A stretch of 64,000 nucleotides of DNA from Cyanobacteria bacterium SBLK (GCA_017746715.1 JAGHZQ010000065.1:248001-312000), one strand, 5' to 3'; shown: positions 7,905 to 16,708, counted from the stretch's first letter. Made by a program: numbers and translations. Notes: a model not told the origin generated them from the sequence alone.

Positions 7905-9401
7905 TTAGCGGAATAAACCGAAAATATTAAAGAAATTCAAGAATGAGAAAAAATTCCCAATTGGCGCTAAAATCGCTCCGGCAACATCCGTGACTTCCGT
8001 TAGTGATGAAGGTTGTACCACGACAACATCCCCATTTAATAGTAGCGGATTATTCTCATTATTAATCCCTTGAGACAGATCTAACTCGATTTCCTCCCGG
8101 AGCAAGGTACCATTGGGATTTAAGCGAATCAATTCTACCGTGCTTTGACGAGCGCGACTGTTGAATCCTCCCGCCGCTAGAATGGCTTGATTTAAAGGAG
8201 TATTCGGTCGTAAAGTTTTCGTACCGGGAGAGTTGATTTCCCCGACAATGTTAACCTCAATAGTTTGAGGTGAAAAAGTTGCTGGTGCTAACCTGCCAAC
8301 TTCCGTCAGATCGATCGCTTCGGCTCTGGGAACAATAATACTATCGCCGGGTTGTAAGGGGATATCCTGCTCTAAATCTCCCCCTTGCAGAATGGCCCAT
8401 AAATTAACAGTGACGATCTCTTCTTCTCCGGTTCGTTTGATGCGGCGCAAGCGAACATCTCTCACGTCAGCAAGCGGCGTGATTCCTTCGGCAATACCGA
8501 TCGCTTGGGTTACTGTCGGCGGTTCGTCAGATCCTTCCGCACTCACGGTGTGAATCCCCGGACGCAGCACCTCCCCCGTTACGGCAACTTGTACCGCAGC
8601 CGTGGTTTTAGGGAATAATTTAGAATCGGAAACCGTGCGACTTTCTACGCGATCGAGGGTTTCTGCCGTGGGTACGAACAAGCGATCGCCGTCTCGCAAC
8701 ACCACATCTTGGGAGAGATCCCCTTGATGAATCAATCCCCACAGATCGATGGCGTAAAATTCTTCGATTCCTTGATAGGTGCGGCGAATTTGGACTTGAC
8801 GGACATTGGCCGAGAGGGTAATTCCTTCTGCTAAATCGATCGCCTCGGTTACGCTGGGAAAACCCGTCCCTCCGGTAGGATTGACCGTATAAGATCCCGG
8901 ACGGTTGACCTCTCCGGCGATCGCCAATCTTACGGGACGAGGAGAAACGAGCCCGAGGGTAACAATGGGACGAACTAAAAGCGATCGATAGCGTTGAGAA
9001 ATTCTGCGCGAGGCTTCTTCTAACGTCAGATCTTGCACCAAAACCGTTCCGATGGCAGGTAAGTTGAGGGTGCCATCAATGAGAACCGGATATTCCCCGC
9101 TATATTCTTCCACGTCAAAAATAGTCATCTCCACGCGATCGCCGGCTCCGAGGGTATAGGGAAGATCGGGGGGAGTGCTAAGGGATGGAGGAGCAGGGGG
9201 AGAGAAGGGAGCGGGGGAAGATGGAGGAGCGGGGGGAGATGAGGGAAATGGGGGAAATTGGTCTTCAAAGACGGGAATTTGAGCGTTTGCGCTTTGGGTG
9301 GCGATCGCTAAACTCCAAGTTGCTATCAGTAAGTAATATCTTTTTTTTAAATATCGAGGAAAAGAAGACATAATTTTTAAGATGCTTGGAAGAATCGTCA
9401 T
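7905..9401 (-). CDS. Polysaccharide biosynthesis/export protein with SLBB domains (Wza-like)
   Basis: Periplasmic/outer-membrane component for capsule or exopolysaccharide export. 498 residues: a signal peptide (YYLLIATWSLAIATQSANA), a proline-rich spacer (about 48-78, built of SPPAPPS units), a Poly_export domain (LGAGDRVEMTIFD...), then three SLBB-type domains (starting near VRLAIAGEVNRPGSY, VQVAVTGEVLRPGIH and IEVNIVGEINSPGT), and a hydrophobic phenylalanine-rich C-terminus (FFSFLNFFNIFGLF). An ATG ten codons downstream (9371) could be the true start. No glycosyltransferase or Wzc gene is adjacent, so it is an orphan exporter component here. The proline-rich segment DNA shares a 19-base identity with the kinase gene at 53809. 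Confidence 0.9.
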   Translation of the reverse strand: MTILPSILKIMSSFPRYLKKRYYLLIATWSLAIATQSANAQIPVFEDQFPPFPSSPPAPPSSPAPFSPPAPPSLSTPPDLPYTLGAGDRVEMTIFDVEEYSGEYPVLIDGTLNLPAIGTVLVQDLTLEEASRRISQRYRSLLVRPIVTLGLVSPRPVRLAIAGEVNRPGSYTVNPTGGTGFPSVTEAIDLAEGITLSANVRQVQIRRTYQGIEEFYAIDLWGLIHQGDLSQDVVLRDGDRLFVPTAETLDRVESRTVSDSKLFPKTTAAVQVAVTGEVLRPGIHTVSAEGSDEPPTVTQAIGIAEGITPLADVRDVRLRRIKRTGEEEIVTVNLWAILQGGDLEQDIPLQPGDSIIVPRAEAIDLTEVGRLAPATFSPQTIEVNIVGEINSPGTKTLRPNTPLNQAILAAGGFNSRARQSTVELIRLNPNGTLLREEIELDLSQGINNENNPLLLNGDVVVVQPSSLTEVTDVAGAILAPIGNFFSFLNFFNIFGLFR

Positions 9402-9510
9402 CGATCTACAATTCTAGTCGATCGCAGAATTCAATAAAAAAACCTCATCTTATTTAGACAAGGTTCAAAAAGACTTTTGCAAAAAAATGTTGAAATTCAA
9501 CGACAATTGC

Positions 9511-10575
9511 TTAAGACGATTGTTCGAGTTTCTTGCGAGTATAGTAGTCTTGGAAGGATTGGTAATACTCGATCTCGCTATACAAGTGGCAGCGATCGGT
9601 AATCGTTTTCATGAGTTCCCAAGAAAAACGACTTTCTTTACAGTATTGACCCCAATTTTCCTTAATATTTGCGTAAGCCGAGCGCAAGTTATAAGAAGGA
9701 ATGGCTGTAGAAATATGATGGGGAACGTGTACGTTAATATCATGGCAGAGAAATTCAATCCATGCCGGATAGTCGCAATGTACGGTGCCTTCTAACTGTG
9801 CTTTTGCTTCGTGCCAATCGTCATTTAGCGTAAAGGGAATCTCGGGATCGGTATGATGCACGATGGTAAACGTGCTCATCCAGAAGTGATATCCCAACCA
9901 AGGGACGAGCCAAAATTTAACAAAACCCCACCATCCGGTTGTGATAACTAAAGTAGGAAACGCGATCGCTGCACCCGCAAAAACCACTAAAGCAGAAAAC
10001 CTCACTTGTTCCCGTTGTTTCCCTTCAAATCTCCACCAGCTAAAGTGCATTGCCGACCAGTGAACGATAGAAGCCAACCACCATAACCGTCCGCGCATGG
10101 CTTGATAGCCCCATTTGAAGGGACGGGGAAGACTTTCGTAAAATTCGGGTTTAAAGGGATTCCACGTATTATCGACATCAATATTATTAGTATGTTTGTG
10201 ATGATGATTGTGGAGAATGCGCCAACTGTGGAAAGGATAGATGAGTGGGAGAAAAGCGAGGTGTCCGACTAAATCGTTGACCCATTTGCGTTTGGCAAAA
10301 GAACGATGTCCGCAGTCGTGACCGACAACAAACCAACCCGTTATCGCCGTCCCTGTAAAGACCCATGCAAAGGGGAGAAGATACCAAGGCGCGATCGCAA
10401 TGGCAGCATAACCGATCGCAACGGTGACAATACTAATCGCGACTCGCAACCATGCTTTGCGCCGATCTTGTTGAAAGACTTCCTTCGGTAATGTTTTGAC
10501 AATATCTCGTAAGTGTAAATCTGTAATCTCTGGCAAAGTTTGCGATCGCGCTGGGGGAATATTTGTTGCTGTCAT
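9511..10575 (-). CDS. desA: Acyl-lipid delta-12 desaturase DesA
   Basis: Membrane di-iron desaturase that introduces the delta-12 double bond into fatty acids esterified to membrane glycerolipids, using ferredoxin; central to cold acclimation in cyanobacteria. 354 residues with three histidine boxes: HDCGH (86-90), HNHHH (122-126) and HVPHH (about 288-292), plus four hydrophobic segments around them. Similarity to Synechocystis DesA, as I recall it, extends over the whole length, including FHSWR, YHFWMSTFTIVHH and GTVHCDYP. The gene is monocistronic, with a long leader containing a strong hairpin (10638-10659) that may matter for regulation. Confidence 0.95.
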   Translation of the reverse strand: MTATNIPPARSQTLPEITDLHLRDIVKTLPKEVFQQDRRKAWLRVAISIVTVAIGYAAIAIAPWYLLPFAWVFTGTAITGWFVVGHDCGHRSFAKRKWVNDLVGHLAFLPLIYPFHSWRILHNHHHKHTNNIDVDNTWNPFKPEFYESLPRPFKWGYQAMRGRLWWLASIVHWSAMHFSWWRFEGKQREQVRFSALVVFAGAAIAFPTLVITTGWWGFVKFWLVPWLGYHFWMSTFTIVHHTDPEIPFTLNDDWHEAKAQLEGTVHCDYPAWIEFLCHDINVHVPHHISTAIPSYNLRSAYANIKENWGQYCKESRFSWELMKTITDRCHLYSEIEYYQSFQDYYTRKKLEQSS

Positions 10576-10921
10576 ATTTTAGAAGGTTTTGCGGTTGATA
10601 ATAAAAACTTCTGAATTTTAAAAATCTACAAAATTGAGGGCGATCCCTCGAGATCGCCCGGACTGCTGTTCTCGCGGTCAGAAATTTTACCTCTTATATC
10701 ATATTTCTTTACACTTTGAAAAGTATCGCGATGAATTTCTCTCATCTCATCTAACCAAAATTTTAAATCTATAAGTCCGTTCATTTGTCAAGTCAGGGAA
10801 CGAATTTTTTTATAAGGGGAATCATTATTGATAACTTTGAGTAACCTTTAATTTTGCCGCGATCGCATCGGGTCTCATAACCGCTTTTCGTTAAAATAAT
10901 TGTCAGAAAACTCGCGGGAGA
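10576..10921. promoter_or_regulatory. Divergent desA / redoxin intergenic region with leader hairpin
   Basis: 346 bases without a gene between two divergent starts. On the desA side, a perfect 7-bp stem (GGGCGAT, 10638-10644, with ATCGCCC, 10653-10659) with an 8-base loop sits about 63 bases upstream of the desA ATG. Read on the minus strand it is followed by a T-rich run, as in an attenuator or weak terminator. The rest is AT-rich with one HIP1 site (10859) and no recognisable operator. Promoter positions cannot be fixed by eye. Confidence 0.5.
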
Positions 10922-11515
10922 ATGCAATCGATGGCAAGAACGGAATCAACCATGTTACCTCTGGGGACGAAAGCGCCCGATTTTAATTTGCCGGACGCGG
11001 TTTCTGGAAACTCGATCTCTCTAGCGACTTTTGCCGGTAAAAAAGCGCTCTTGATCATGTTTATTTGTCGGCACTGTCCTTTTGTCAAGCACGTTCAAGC
11101 AGAGTTGGCTGCTATTGGCAAAGATTATGCCGATCGCGAGTTGGGAATTGTGGCAATTAGCGCCAATGATGCCGAAAATTATCCCGATGATGCTCCCGAT
11201 CGGCTGCAACTCATGGGAAAAGAACTTGACTTTAAGTTTCCTTTGTGCTATGACGAAAGCCAAGAGACCGCGAAGGCTTATACCGCCGCTTGTACCCCAG
11301 ACTTTTTTCTCTTCGATGGCGATCGCGCCTTAATCTATCGCGGACAACTCGACGATAGCCGTCCCGGTAATTCTACTCCGGTGACGGGCAAGGATTTGCG
11401 CGGAGCGATTGATGCCGTATTGAGCGATCGCCCAGTCGGTAGCGAGCAAAAACCCAGTATTGGTTGCAATATTAAATGGAAACCCGGAAAGGCCCCCGCA
11501 TACTACGGCATTTAA
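10922..11515 (+). CDS. Thioredoxin-fold redoxin (AhpC/TSA-like, PRX-like family)
   Basis: 197 residues with a peroxiredoxin/thioredoxin fold: APDFNLPDAVSG start of the fold, an active-site CRHC pair (C49, C52) followed by PFVKH, then AISANDAENYPDD and the cis-proline region ACTPDFFLFD. The CxxC placed as RHCPFVKH and the C-terminal IGCNIKWK with a third cysteine are typical of the small PRX-like redoxin family often annotated 'thioredoxin family protein'. A reductase or peroxidase role in the cytoplasm is likely; the electron donor is unknown. In-frame ATGs at 10931 and 10952 are alternative starts. It is divergent from desA. Confidence 0.85.
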   Translation: MQSMARTESTMLPLGTKAPDFNLPDAVSGNSISLATFAGKKALLIMFICRHCPFVKHVQAELAAIGKDYADRELGIVAISANDAENYPDDAPDRLQLMGKELDFKFPLCYDESQETAKAYTAACTPDFFLFDGDRALIYRGQLDDSRPGNSTPVTGKDLRGAIDAVLSDRPVGSEQKPSIGCNIKWKPGKAPAYYGI

Positions 11516-11533
11516 CCGCCTCATCTTCCCCTG

Positions 11534-11596
11534 CTCCCGAAGCTCCCTAATCTCCCGAAGCTCCCGAAGCTCCCGAAGCTCCCGACGCTCCCATAG
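11534..11596. repeat. Nine-base minisatellite (CTCCCGAAG)n
   Basis: Seven consecutive 9-base units: four perfect CTCCCGAAG and three one- to three-base variants. They fill the spacer between the redoxin stop (11515) and the FHA-kinase gene. The reverse strand is open and would encode a (R)-E-L repeat, which I treat as a by-product. C-rich units of the same flavour (CTTCCCCTGCTCC) occur in the proline-rich coding stretches at about 9185-9240 and 53760-54010. Confidence 0.9.
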
Positions 11597-11640
11597 CAAA
11601 ATATAGGGAATAATAAGGGTGTAATACTGCGATCGCTTCC

Positions 11641-12936
11641 ATGCCAGTCAAAATTGTTTTAAGGGTGCTAGAGGGCGCTCTCAAGGGACAAGAATTTATT
11701 TTCGACCGACGTACGACTTGTTTAATCGGTCGTTCCTTTGAGTGTCAGATCCAACTTTCCAGCCAAGACGAATTAAATACCATCTCTCGCTATCATTGCT
11801 TGCTCGACATCGATCCGCCAGAGATGCGGGTGCAAGATTTTGGCAGTCTCAATGGGACTTACGTTAATGGTAAAAAGATCGGCCAGCGTCCCGATCGCAC
11901 CCGACAGGGAGGGAGACTCGTCAATTTGCCCGAGTATGAATTGCGGGACGGGGATGAAATCGGAATCGGGGATACGGTGTTGGGCGTTAACATGGAAGTG
12001 AGCAACTTGGGAGATTCTCAAGACATTAGCGGTGATTCTATCGGTCGTCGCGTTCTTCCCATTCAAGACGAAACCCGCTTGCTCTTCGGGGGATACGGCA
12101 ATCTCAAGCTCATCGAGCAAAATGAGTTTGATAAGGTGTATTTGGCTTTCGATCGCGCGAATGGAGATTGGGTGATTCTCAAAACCCTGCACCCGAAAAC
12201 TTTAAAAAGAAGGGCGATCGCCGCATTTCTCGAGGCGATCGAACAAATCAAAACCCTCGAACATCCCAATATCGTGCGCTTGCGGAATTATGGCTATCAT
12301 GACGGGCGCTTCTTTTTTATCTGGAATTATGGGGAAGAAGGCAATGTGGCGCAGTTAATCGAACGACGCGGGGGACGTTTATCGGTTGAGGAAGCCCTAC
12401 CCATTATTTTCGACGTTCTCGATGGCCTCGAATACGCTCATTATGCCGCCATCCCTCAAGGTACGATGGGGGACGATATCGCTACGGGGTTAGTTCATGG
12501 CGATATCAAGCCCAGTAATATTTTATTGAACCGCCATCATCGCGCTCTAATGGCAAAATTGGCGGATTTCGGCTTATTGCGAGCCTTCGATCGCGCTGGA
12601 CTGAGCGAGAAAACCTTCAATAAACGCGATGCTGCCATGTTGGGTTTTTTGCCTCGCCAGCAGTTAATCGATTTTAACTATGCTAAATCCGATGCCGATA
12701 TCTGGTCGGTTGCAGCGACTTTATACGCCATGCTGGCTGGTAAATATCCTCGACGTTTTGCTAAAAAAGATCCGCTATTGGTGGTCTTGCGAAGCGATGC
12801 TATTCCTATTCGACACCGAGAACCCGCTCTTCCCAAAGCCCTTGCTGAAGCGATCGATTTGGCTCTACAAGATCGCCCTTCCATTCATTTTAAAACCGCG
12901 ATGGAGTTTCGACAGGCTTTAGAAGCAGCAGTGTAA
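11641..12936 (+). CDS. FHA domain-containing serine/threonine protein kinase
   Basis: 431 residues. An N-terminal FHA domain (about 5-100) shows the phosphothreonine-binding pattern: LIGRS, then SRYHC, then GSLNGTYVNG. A protein kinase domain follows (about 135-430) with the VILKTL lysine, the catalytic-loop variant HGDIKPSNIL (HGD in place of HRD) and an intact DFG (ADFGLL). The glycine loop is poorly conserved (GGYGNLKLIEQNEFDKVYLA). No membrane segment is visible, so it should be cytosolic. The HGD change is common in cyanobacterial and some bacterial STKs and does not by itself imply loss of activity. Partner and substrates are unknown. Confidence 0.9.
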   Translation: MPVKIVLRVLEGALKGQEFIFDRRTTCLIGRSFECQIQLSSQDELNTISRYHCLLDIDPPEMRVQDFGSLNGTYVNGKKIGQRPDRTRQGGRLVNLPEYELRDGDEIGIGDTVLGVNMEVSNLGDSQDISGDSIGRRVLPIQDETRLLFGGYGNLKLIEQNEFDKVYLAFDRANGDWVILKTLHPKTLKRRAIAAFLEAIEQIKTLEHPNIVRLRNYGYHDGRFFFIWNYGEEGNVAQLIERRGGRLSVEEALPIIFDVLDGLEYAHYAAIPQGTMGDDIATGLVHGDIKPSNILLNRHHRALMAKLADFGLLRAFDRAGLSEKTFNKRDAAMLGFLPRQQLIDFNYAKSDADIWSVAATLYAMLAGKYPRRFAKKDPLLVVLRSDAIPIRHREPALPKALAEAIDLALQDRPSIHFKTAMEFRQALEAAV

Positions 12937-12957
12937 TTCAGTTACCCGTTACCCGTG

Positions 12958-13350
12958 TTAGGACAAAACAGCAATACATTCAATTTCCACTAATGCTCCT
13001 TTCGGTAAGTTGGAGACTTCTACGGTGGCGCGAGCGGGGGCATTTTTGGGGTCGAAATATCTACCATAAATGTCATTGACTATGCCAAAATCATCCATAT
13101 TTTTTAAAAATATTGAGGTTTTCACAACATCTGCAAAACCTGCGCCCGCAGCCGCAAGAATTGCTTCGAGGTTTGCCATAACTTGCTCGGTTTGTTTGCC
13201 TACATCTTCTGGATATACAATTTCGTTAATTCTCGGATCGATCGCAATTTGTCCGGAAACAAACACCAGTTGTCCCGATGCCGCGATCGCTTGATTATAA
13301 GGACCGATAGGCTCGGGAGCATTTTCTGTTTTGATAACTTTTCTAGTCAT
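12958..13350 (-). CDS. ridA: RidA family reactive intermediate/imine deaminase
   Basis: 130 residues matching the YjgF/YER057c/UK114 family from end to end: GPYNQAI near the start, FVSGQIAIDP, the central TEQVMANLEAIL, and the C-terminal PARATVEVSNLPKGALVEIE, whose arginine binds the substrate carboxylate. RidA hydrolyses reactive enamines/imines released by PLP-dependent dehydratases, protecting PLP enzymes. Length and active-site residues are typical. It converges on the FHA-kinase gene with only 21 bases between stop codons. Confidence 0.95.
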   Translation of the reverse strand: MTRKVIKTENAPEPIGPYNQAIAASGQLVFVSGQIAIDPRINEIVYPEDVGKQTEQVMANLEAILAAAGAGFADVVKTSIFLKNMDDFGIVNDIYGRYFDPKNAPARATVEVSNLPKGALVEIECIAVLS

Positions 13351-13487
13351 GATTAGCTGAAATCAAAAGGAATAAATTTTATTCTACAAGTCAGATGACG
13401 GCTTTTTACAATTTTTAATATTCCCGCGATCGCTTTTCATGTAAATCTAACATTGTGGTAATTTTTTTGATTCAATTCACCGATAAC

Positions 13488-13553
13488 TGCTTGCCCTGCT
13501 TGCCCCGAGCCAAGCCGAAGGGAGCTTTGCCAAAGGGATAACTGATAACTGAT
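13488..13553. repeat. Repeat-rich leader with 7-mer repeat touching a start codon
   Basis: A GC-rich stretch with duplicated CTGCTTGCCC (13490-13507), an AAGCCGAAGGGAGCTTTGCC segment and then GATAACT twice plus GAT (13537-13553), directly abutting the ATG at 13554. The composition resembles the dispersed repeats elsewhere in the window. No ribosome-binding site is obvious in it. Confidence 0.6.
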
Positions 13554-14453
13554 ATGTTGCTCGAACCCGGAACGTTATTACAAAAAACGATTGAATGCAC
13601 TCAAAGCGCGATCGCTTCGGGTGCATTGCGATCGATTCCCACAGAATGCGAATTTATCGAGCAAGCTGGCGTTAACTTTCTCGTGCGAGTTGCTTTGAAT
13701 CTTCGACGCAAAGATGAAAATAAAAAAAAGCAAGAACAGATAACAAAAACAACGGGAAAATTTATCGATCCTTTTCTCCCTTACGAACAAGCGCTTTTTG
13801 TTGCGGATATTTCAAAAACGCATTTATGTTTATTAAATAAATTTAACGTCGTCGATCGCCATCTCTTGATCGTGACGCGAGAATTCGAACATCAAGAAAC
13901 TTGGTTGACTGTACGAGATTTTGCAGCCATGTGGACGGGTTTGCAAGAAATTGACGGGTTAGCATTCTACAATGGCGGCACAAAAGCAGGCGCAAGTCAA
14001 CCCCACAAACATTTACAACTGACCCCTTTCCCTCTTGTTCCTTCAGGTGAAAACTTACCCATTTCTCCTCTAATTTCGACGGTTCGCTGGCAAGATAAAA
14101 TAGGGACGATTCCCCTTTTTCCCTTTCGCCATGTTGTCATTAAATTTCCCTTTCAATTCGCCCTGAAAATTCAAGAAAAAGCACGCATTACTCTAGATTT
14201 ATACCAGAACCTATTGAATCAACTGGGTATCGTTCATCACGGAGAAGAAAAAGGGAAACAATCGGGAGCGTATAATCTGTTAGCAACGAGAGAGTGGTTG
14301 TTAATTGTGGCGCGATCGCAAGGAGAATGTCAATCTATTGGGGTTAATTGCCTCGGTTTTGCCGGAACATTTTTTGTTCGCAGTCTCGAAGAACTCGAGT
14401 TACTCAAACAATTAACCCCTTTGAAAATTTTAGAAAATGTTTCTTGTTCATAG
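13554..14453 (+). CDS. ATP adenylyltransferase (Ap4A phosphorylase)-like, HIT superfamily
   Basis: 299 residues. The HIT-like catalytic motif SQPHKHLQL (about residues 147-155, His-x-His-x-Gln) and surrounding FNVVDRHLLIVTREFEHQ and AFYNGGTKAGAS match the Ap4A phosphorylase family; the C-terminal NLLATREWLLIVARS belongs to its ATP_transf domain. The enzyme splits Ap4A with phosphate to ADP and ATP (or runs in reverse), controlling dinucleotide alarmones. It sits alone on + between divergent ridA and convergent fur. The start codon abuts a short tandem repeat and no clear Shine-Dalgarno is seen. Confidence 0.85.
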   Translation: MLLEPGTLLQKTIECTQSAIASGALRSIPTECEFIEQAGVNFLVRVALNLRRKDENKKKQEQITKTTGKFIDPFLPYEQALFVADISKTHLCLLNKFNVVDRHLLIVTREFEHQETWLTVRDFAAMWTGLQEIDGLAFYNGGTKAGASQPHKHLQLTPFPLVPSGENLPISPLISTVRWQDKIGTIPLFPFRHVVIKFPFQFALKIQEKARITLDLYQNLLNQLGIVHHGEEKGKQSGAYNLLATREWLLIVARSQGECQSIGVNCLGFAGTFFVRSLEELELLKQLTPLKILENVSCS

Positions 14454-14468
14454 TCTATATTTTTCAAC

Positions 14469-14957
14469 TTATTGTTCGCTTTCCCGATTCCGATAGCCAT
14501 AAAAATCAATGCGATATTCACTAATCTTAACGCCCGTTCGCGATTCTACTTGCTGGATGATTTCATCGGGTAATTCGACGTGAACATCCATAATTTGCCG
14601 AGTATCCAAACAGTTAACGTGACTGTGTGCGTCGCTGATATTACCGTACAATCTCCCGTCGCAACGTTCTACACACTCAATAACCCCTTGACTGGAAAGC
14701 GCTTCTAGGTTTTGATAAACTGAAGTATGACCGATTTCTTTGCCTTGTTGATTGAGGCGATCGTAAATTTCTCTTGCCGAAAGATGTTCCTCAACGTTCC
14801 ACAATAGCTCTAAAATATACTTACGCTGGCGACTCAAACGCATTCCCAAAGTTTGACAGCGACGATACGCATCTTCTAAAGAACGAATGGGTTTTAACAA
14901 ACTTTGCTCAGTGGGACACAGGGGATTTGTTGAGGAATTAGGATCGGTCATTTCCAT
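14469..14957 (-). CDS. Fur family transcriptional regulator, PerR/FurC-like
   Basis: About 162 residues from the ATG I prefer (14957); a frame extends 39 codons further upstream to 15074 but that part is unlike the family. A winged-helix DNA-binding domain (LSAREIYDRLN, GHTSVYQNLEAL) is followed by the metal-binding dimerisation domain with HSHVNCLDT, which has a single cysteine rather than the CxxC of Fur/Zur. The sequence resembles, as I recall it, Anabaena FurC (PerR-like), the peroxide-responsive member. It would act as a repressor of oxidative-stress genes. It converges on the Ap4A phosphorylase-like gene with 15 bases between stops. Confidence 0.85.
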   Translation of the reverse strand: MEMTDPNSSTNPLCPTEQSLLKPIRSLEDAYRRCQTLGMRLSRQRKYILELLWNVEEHLSAREIYDRLNQQGKEIGHTSVYQNLEALSSQGVIECVERCDGRLYGNISDAHSHVNCLDTRQIMDVHVELPDEIIQQVESRTGVKISEYRIDFYGYRNRESEQ

Positions 14958-15259
14958 GAATGATGAACGATAGATAATGAAGAATACCCTTTTGTTCGAT
15001 GAAAGGCTTAACGCCTCTTTGACGGTCATGGGTACTGATTTTTTTGTTATTCTAGTAGGATTAAGAGTCAGCACGACTCAATCTTACCGGAATCTTTTTC
15101 TCTGGTGACTTGCAATTGCCGATCGCAATCCGCAAGCGATCGTACTTATCCATAGTCATTACCACTTTAGCTTAAAAATTGGTAAAATGTCTATCCGGAG
15201 AAGGATATACAAAGCGATCGCCTTGTAACCTAAAAATCCTCACTTTTTTGCCTTGCCTC
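14958..15259. other. Intergenic region between fur and the 15.2-kb operon
   Basis: 302 bases with no convincing gene. It contains divergent leader sequence: a short upstream continuation of the Fur reading frame, HIP1-like CGATCG sites, and an AT-rich region near 15160-15180 (TTAGCTTAAAAATTGG) that could hold the operon promoter. No clear Fur box (inverted GATAAT-type) could be confirmed by eye. Confidence 0.4.
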
Positions 15260-16453
15260 ATGTCAGAACATCTGGAGATCGATCGAGAATCACTGGGAGA
15301 ATCTTACAGTTACTATCCTAAATTAGCAAAATTGGCCGGCGGAATTGCGGCGGGAATATTCTTAGGCTATTTATTAGAAAAAATGAGTTCTTCGGAGTGG
15401 GAAGAGCTCAAGGTTGCAGATGTAGAACGCGATACGGGACTCTCCTCAAAAGAACAAGAATTAGCACGAAAATATTTGAAGAATAGAAATTTTTTACGAG
15501 AAAAAGCAAGCGGAGAAGATTTACAATTGTCTCTAAATTATTCAGAGTTTCAAGAAAAATTAGAGATATTTGAAAAGCTCATTTTTTCTAGTTCGGAAAT
15601 AAGTACTAACAGTTTTAATGAAGTAAGTTCAAACAATAATTGTTCCGAGAAAATAGTTGGAGATGCCTTTTTCCCCGCTCCTCGAAAATCTTCCGATCTG
15701 ACCATTAACCCTCATTATCGCTTCGAAGGACCTTGGCGATCGCAAAAACAATTTGAGAATTTTCAAAAGGCTTTATTAGAACATTTTAAGATACAAGGTC
15801 TTGATAACCCAATGGCATATGTTTTCAAAATCATTGATGGAATGACAAAAGGGATTATTTCTCCTTTTTGGGAAGAATTTATTGAAGGGAATCCCCTAGG
15901 ATCGAGTCAAAAAATACAACAAGAATGGGAAATCGAACCGGGTATTCCTTATCCTGCATTTTTCGAAGAGATCGTACAGTATTATATTCATAAAGGAGAA
16001 CCCATTGAGGCGGCAACCGCTAGAGCAAATCGCGAACTTCAATCAGTCGATCGTGCTAAAAGTTGGTGGGAAGGATTCTTGAGAAAATGCGATCGCCTTG
16101 CCGATGAAGCAATAAAAGCGAAAGAATTAGGCTTGCAAACACCTTATCTTCCACCCTCTTTTAGCATTCGCGATCGCATTGACAAACAACAAATTATCGA
16201 TAAATTATTATTCTTACAGCAACCGCATTCTTTACCCGAATCTTCGCAATCGCGAGAATCTCTTCCTCAAACCGAGTTGTCAGAAGTTGCAGAATCTAAT
16301 AAAATTGAGCCTTATGCTCCTTCGTTACCCATTCTCCAAAAGGCATATAATACGCCTTTAGGTCAAAGCTATATTGCCAGACAAATTGCGGCACATCCAG
16401 AATGGGGTTATGAAGTAATTGATGGGAAAATTGTCGATCGCTATCCTTTTTAG
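15260..16453 (+). CDS. Conserved protein of unknown function, probable winged-helix N-terminus
   Basis: 397 residues from the ATG at 15260 (an upstream frame opens at 15179 but adds an unlikely cysteine-rich leader). I do not recognise the family. Residues about 22-105 begin with a glycine-rich hydrophobic stretch (LAGGIAAGIFLGYLLEK) and continue as helices ending EQELARKYLKNRNFLREK plus a charged hairpin, a pattern like the winged-helix domains of phage or plasmid replication-initiator proteins. The middle (about 180-310) is helical with many charged residues and FFEEIVQYYIHKGEP. The C-terminus ends HPEWGYEVIDGKIVDRYP, a motif echoed in the next gene. First gene of a five-gene operon; 12 bases to the next. 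Confidence 0.7.
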   Translation: MSEHLEIDRESLGESYSYYPKLAKLAGGIAAGIFLGYLLEKMSSSEWEELKVADVERDTGLSSKEQELARKYLKNRNFLREKASGEDLQLSLNYSEFQEKLEIFEKLIFSSSEISTNSFNEVSSNNNCSEKIVGDAFFPAPRKSSDLTINPHYRFEGPWRSQKQFENFQKALLEHFKIQGLDNPMAYVFKIIDGMTKGIISPFWEEFIEGNPLGSSQKIQQEWEIEPGIPYPAFFEEIVQYYIHKGEPIEAATARANRELQSVDRAKSWWEGFLRKCDRLADEAIKAKELGLQTPYLPPSFSIRDRIDKQQIIDKLLFLQQPHSLPESSQSRESLPQTELSEVAESNKIEPYAPSLPILQKAYNTPLGQSYIARQIAAHPEWGYEVIDGKIVDRYPF

Positions 16454-16465
16454 GAGAAAAGAGTC

Positions 16466-16708
16466 ATGAAAAAACTATGGCAAATTAATTTTACCGAACG
16501 AGACCGCGACGAACTCTCCCCAGAAATACGAAAACAACAAATACAAGCTAATTTAGAGCAAGAAAAACAAGCAGGATATGCCGAATTAAGCGAACTCTGT
16601 CGTTTGGGAGAAATTGAAGCCGCAAAACACCTCGCATCTCGTAATTCGTGCTGGGGTTATGAAATAATTGATGATGTTGTCTTTGAAAAACTCGATGAAG
16701 AAGAATGA
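16466..16708 (+). CDS. Small conserved protein of unknown function
   Basis: 80 residues, highly charged and helical, with no membrane segment. Its C-terminus CWGYEIIDDVVFEKL matches the tail of the upstream protein (EWGYEVIDGKIVDRY), suggesting a shared interaction motif or duplicated module. A good ribosome-binding site (AGGAGAAAAGAGTC) precedes the ATG. Its stop overlaps the crr6 start (ATGA), so the two are translationally coupled. Function unknown. Confidence 0.75.
   Translation: MKKLWQINFTERDRDELSPEIRKQQIQANLEQEKQAGYAELSELCRLGEIEAAKHLASRNSCWGYEIIDDVVFEKLDEEE

Noticed and set aside
11330..11599. Minus-strand frame encoding RELREL repeats
   Set aside because: Produced by the 9-base minisatellite and the end of the redoxin gene; no start context and no family.
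15179..15259. Upstream extension of the 15.2-kb protein
   Set aside because: The extra 27 residues (MVKCLSGEGYTKRSPC...) lack a Shine-Dalgarno and resemble no conserved start; ATG 15260 is preferred.
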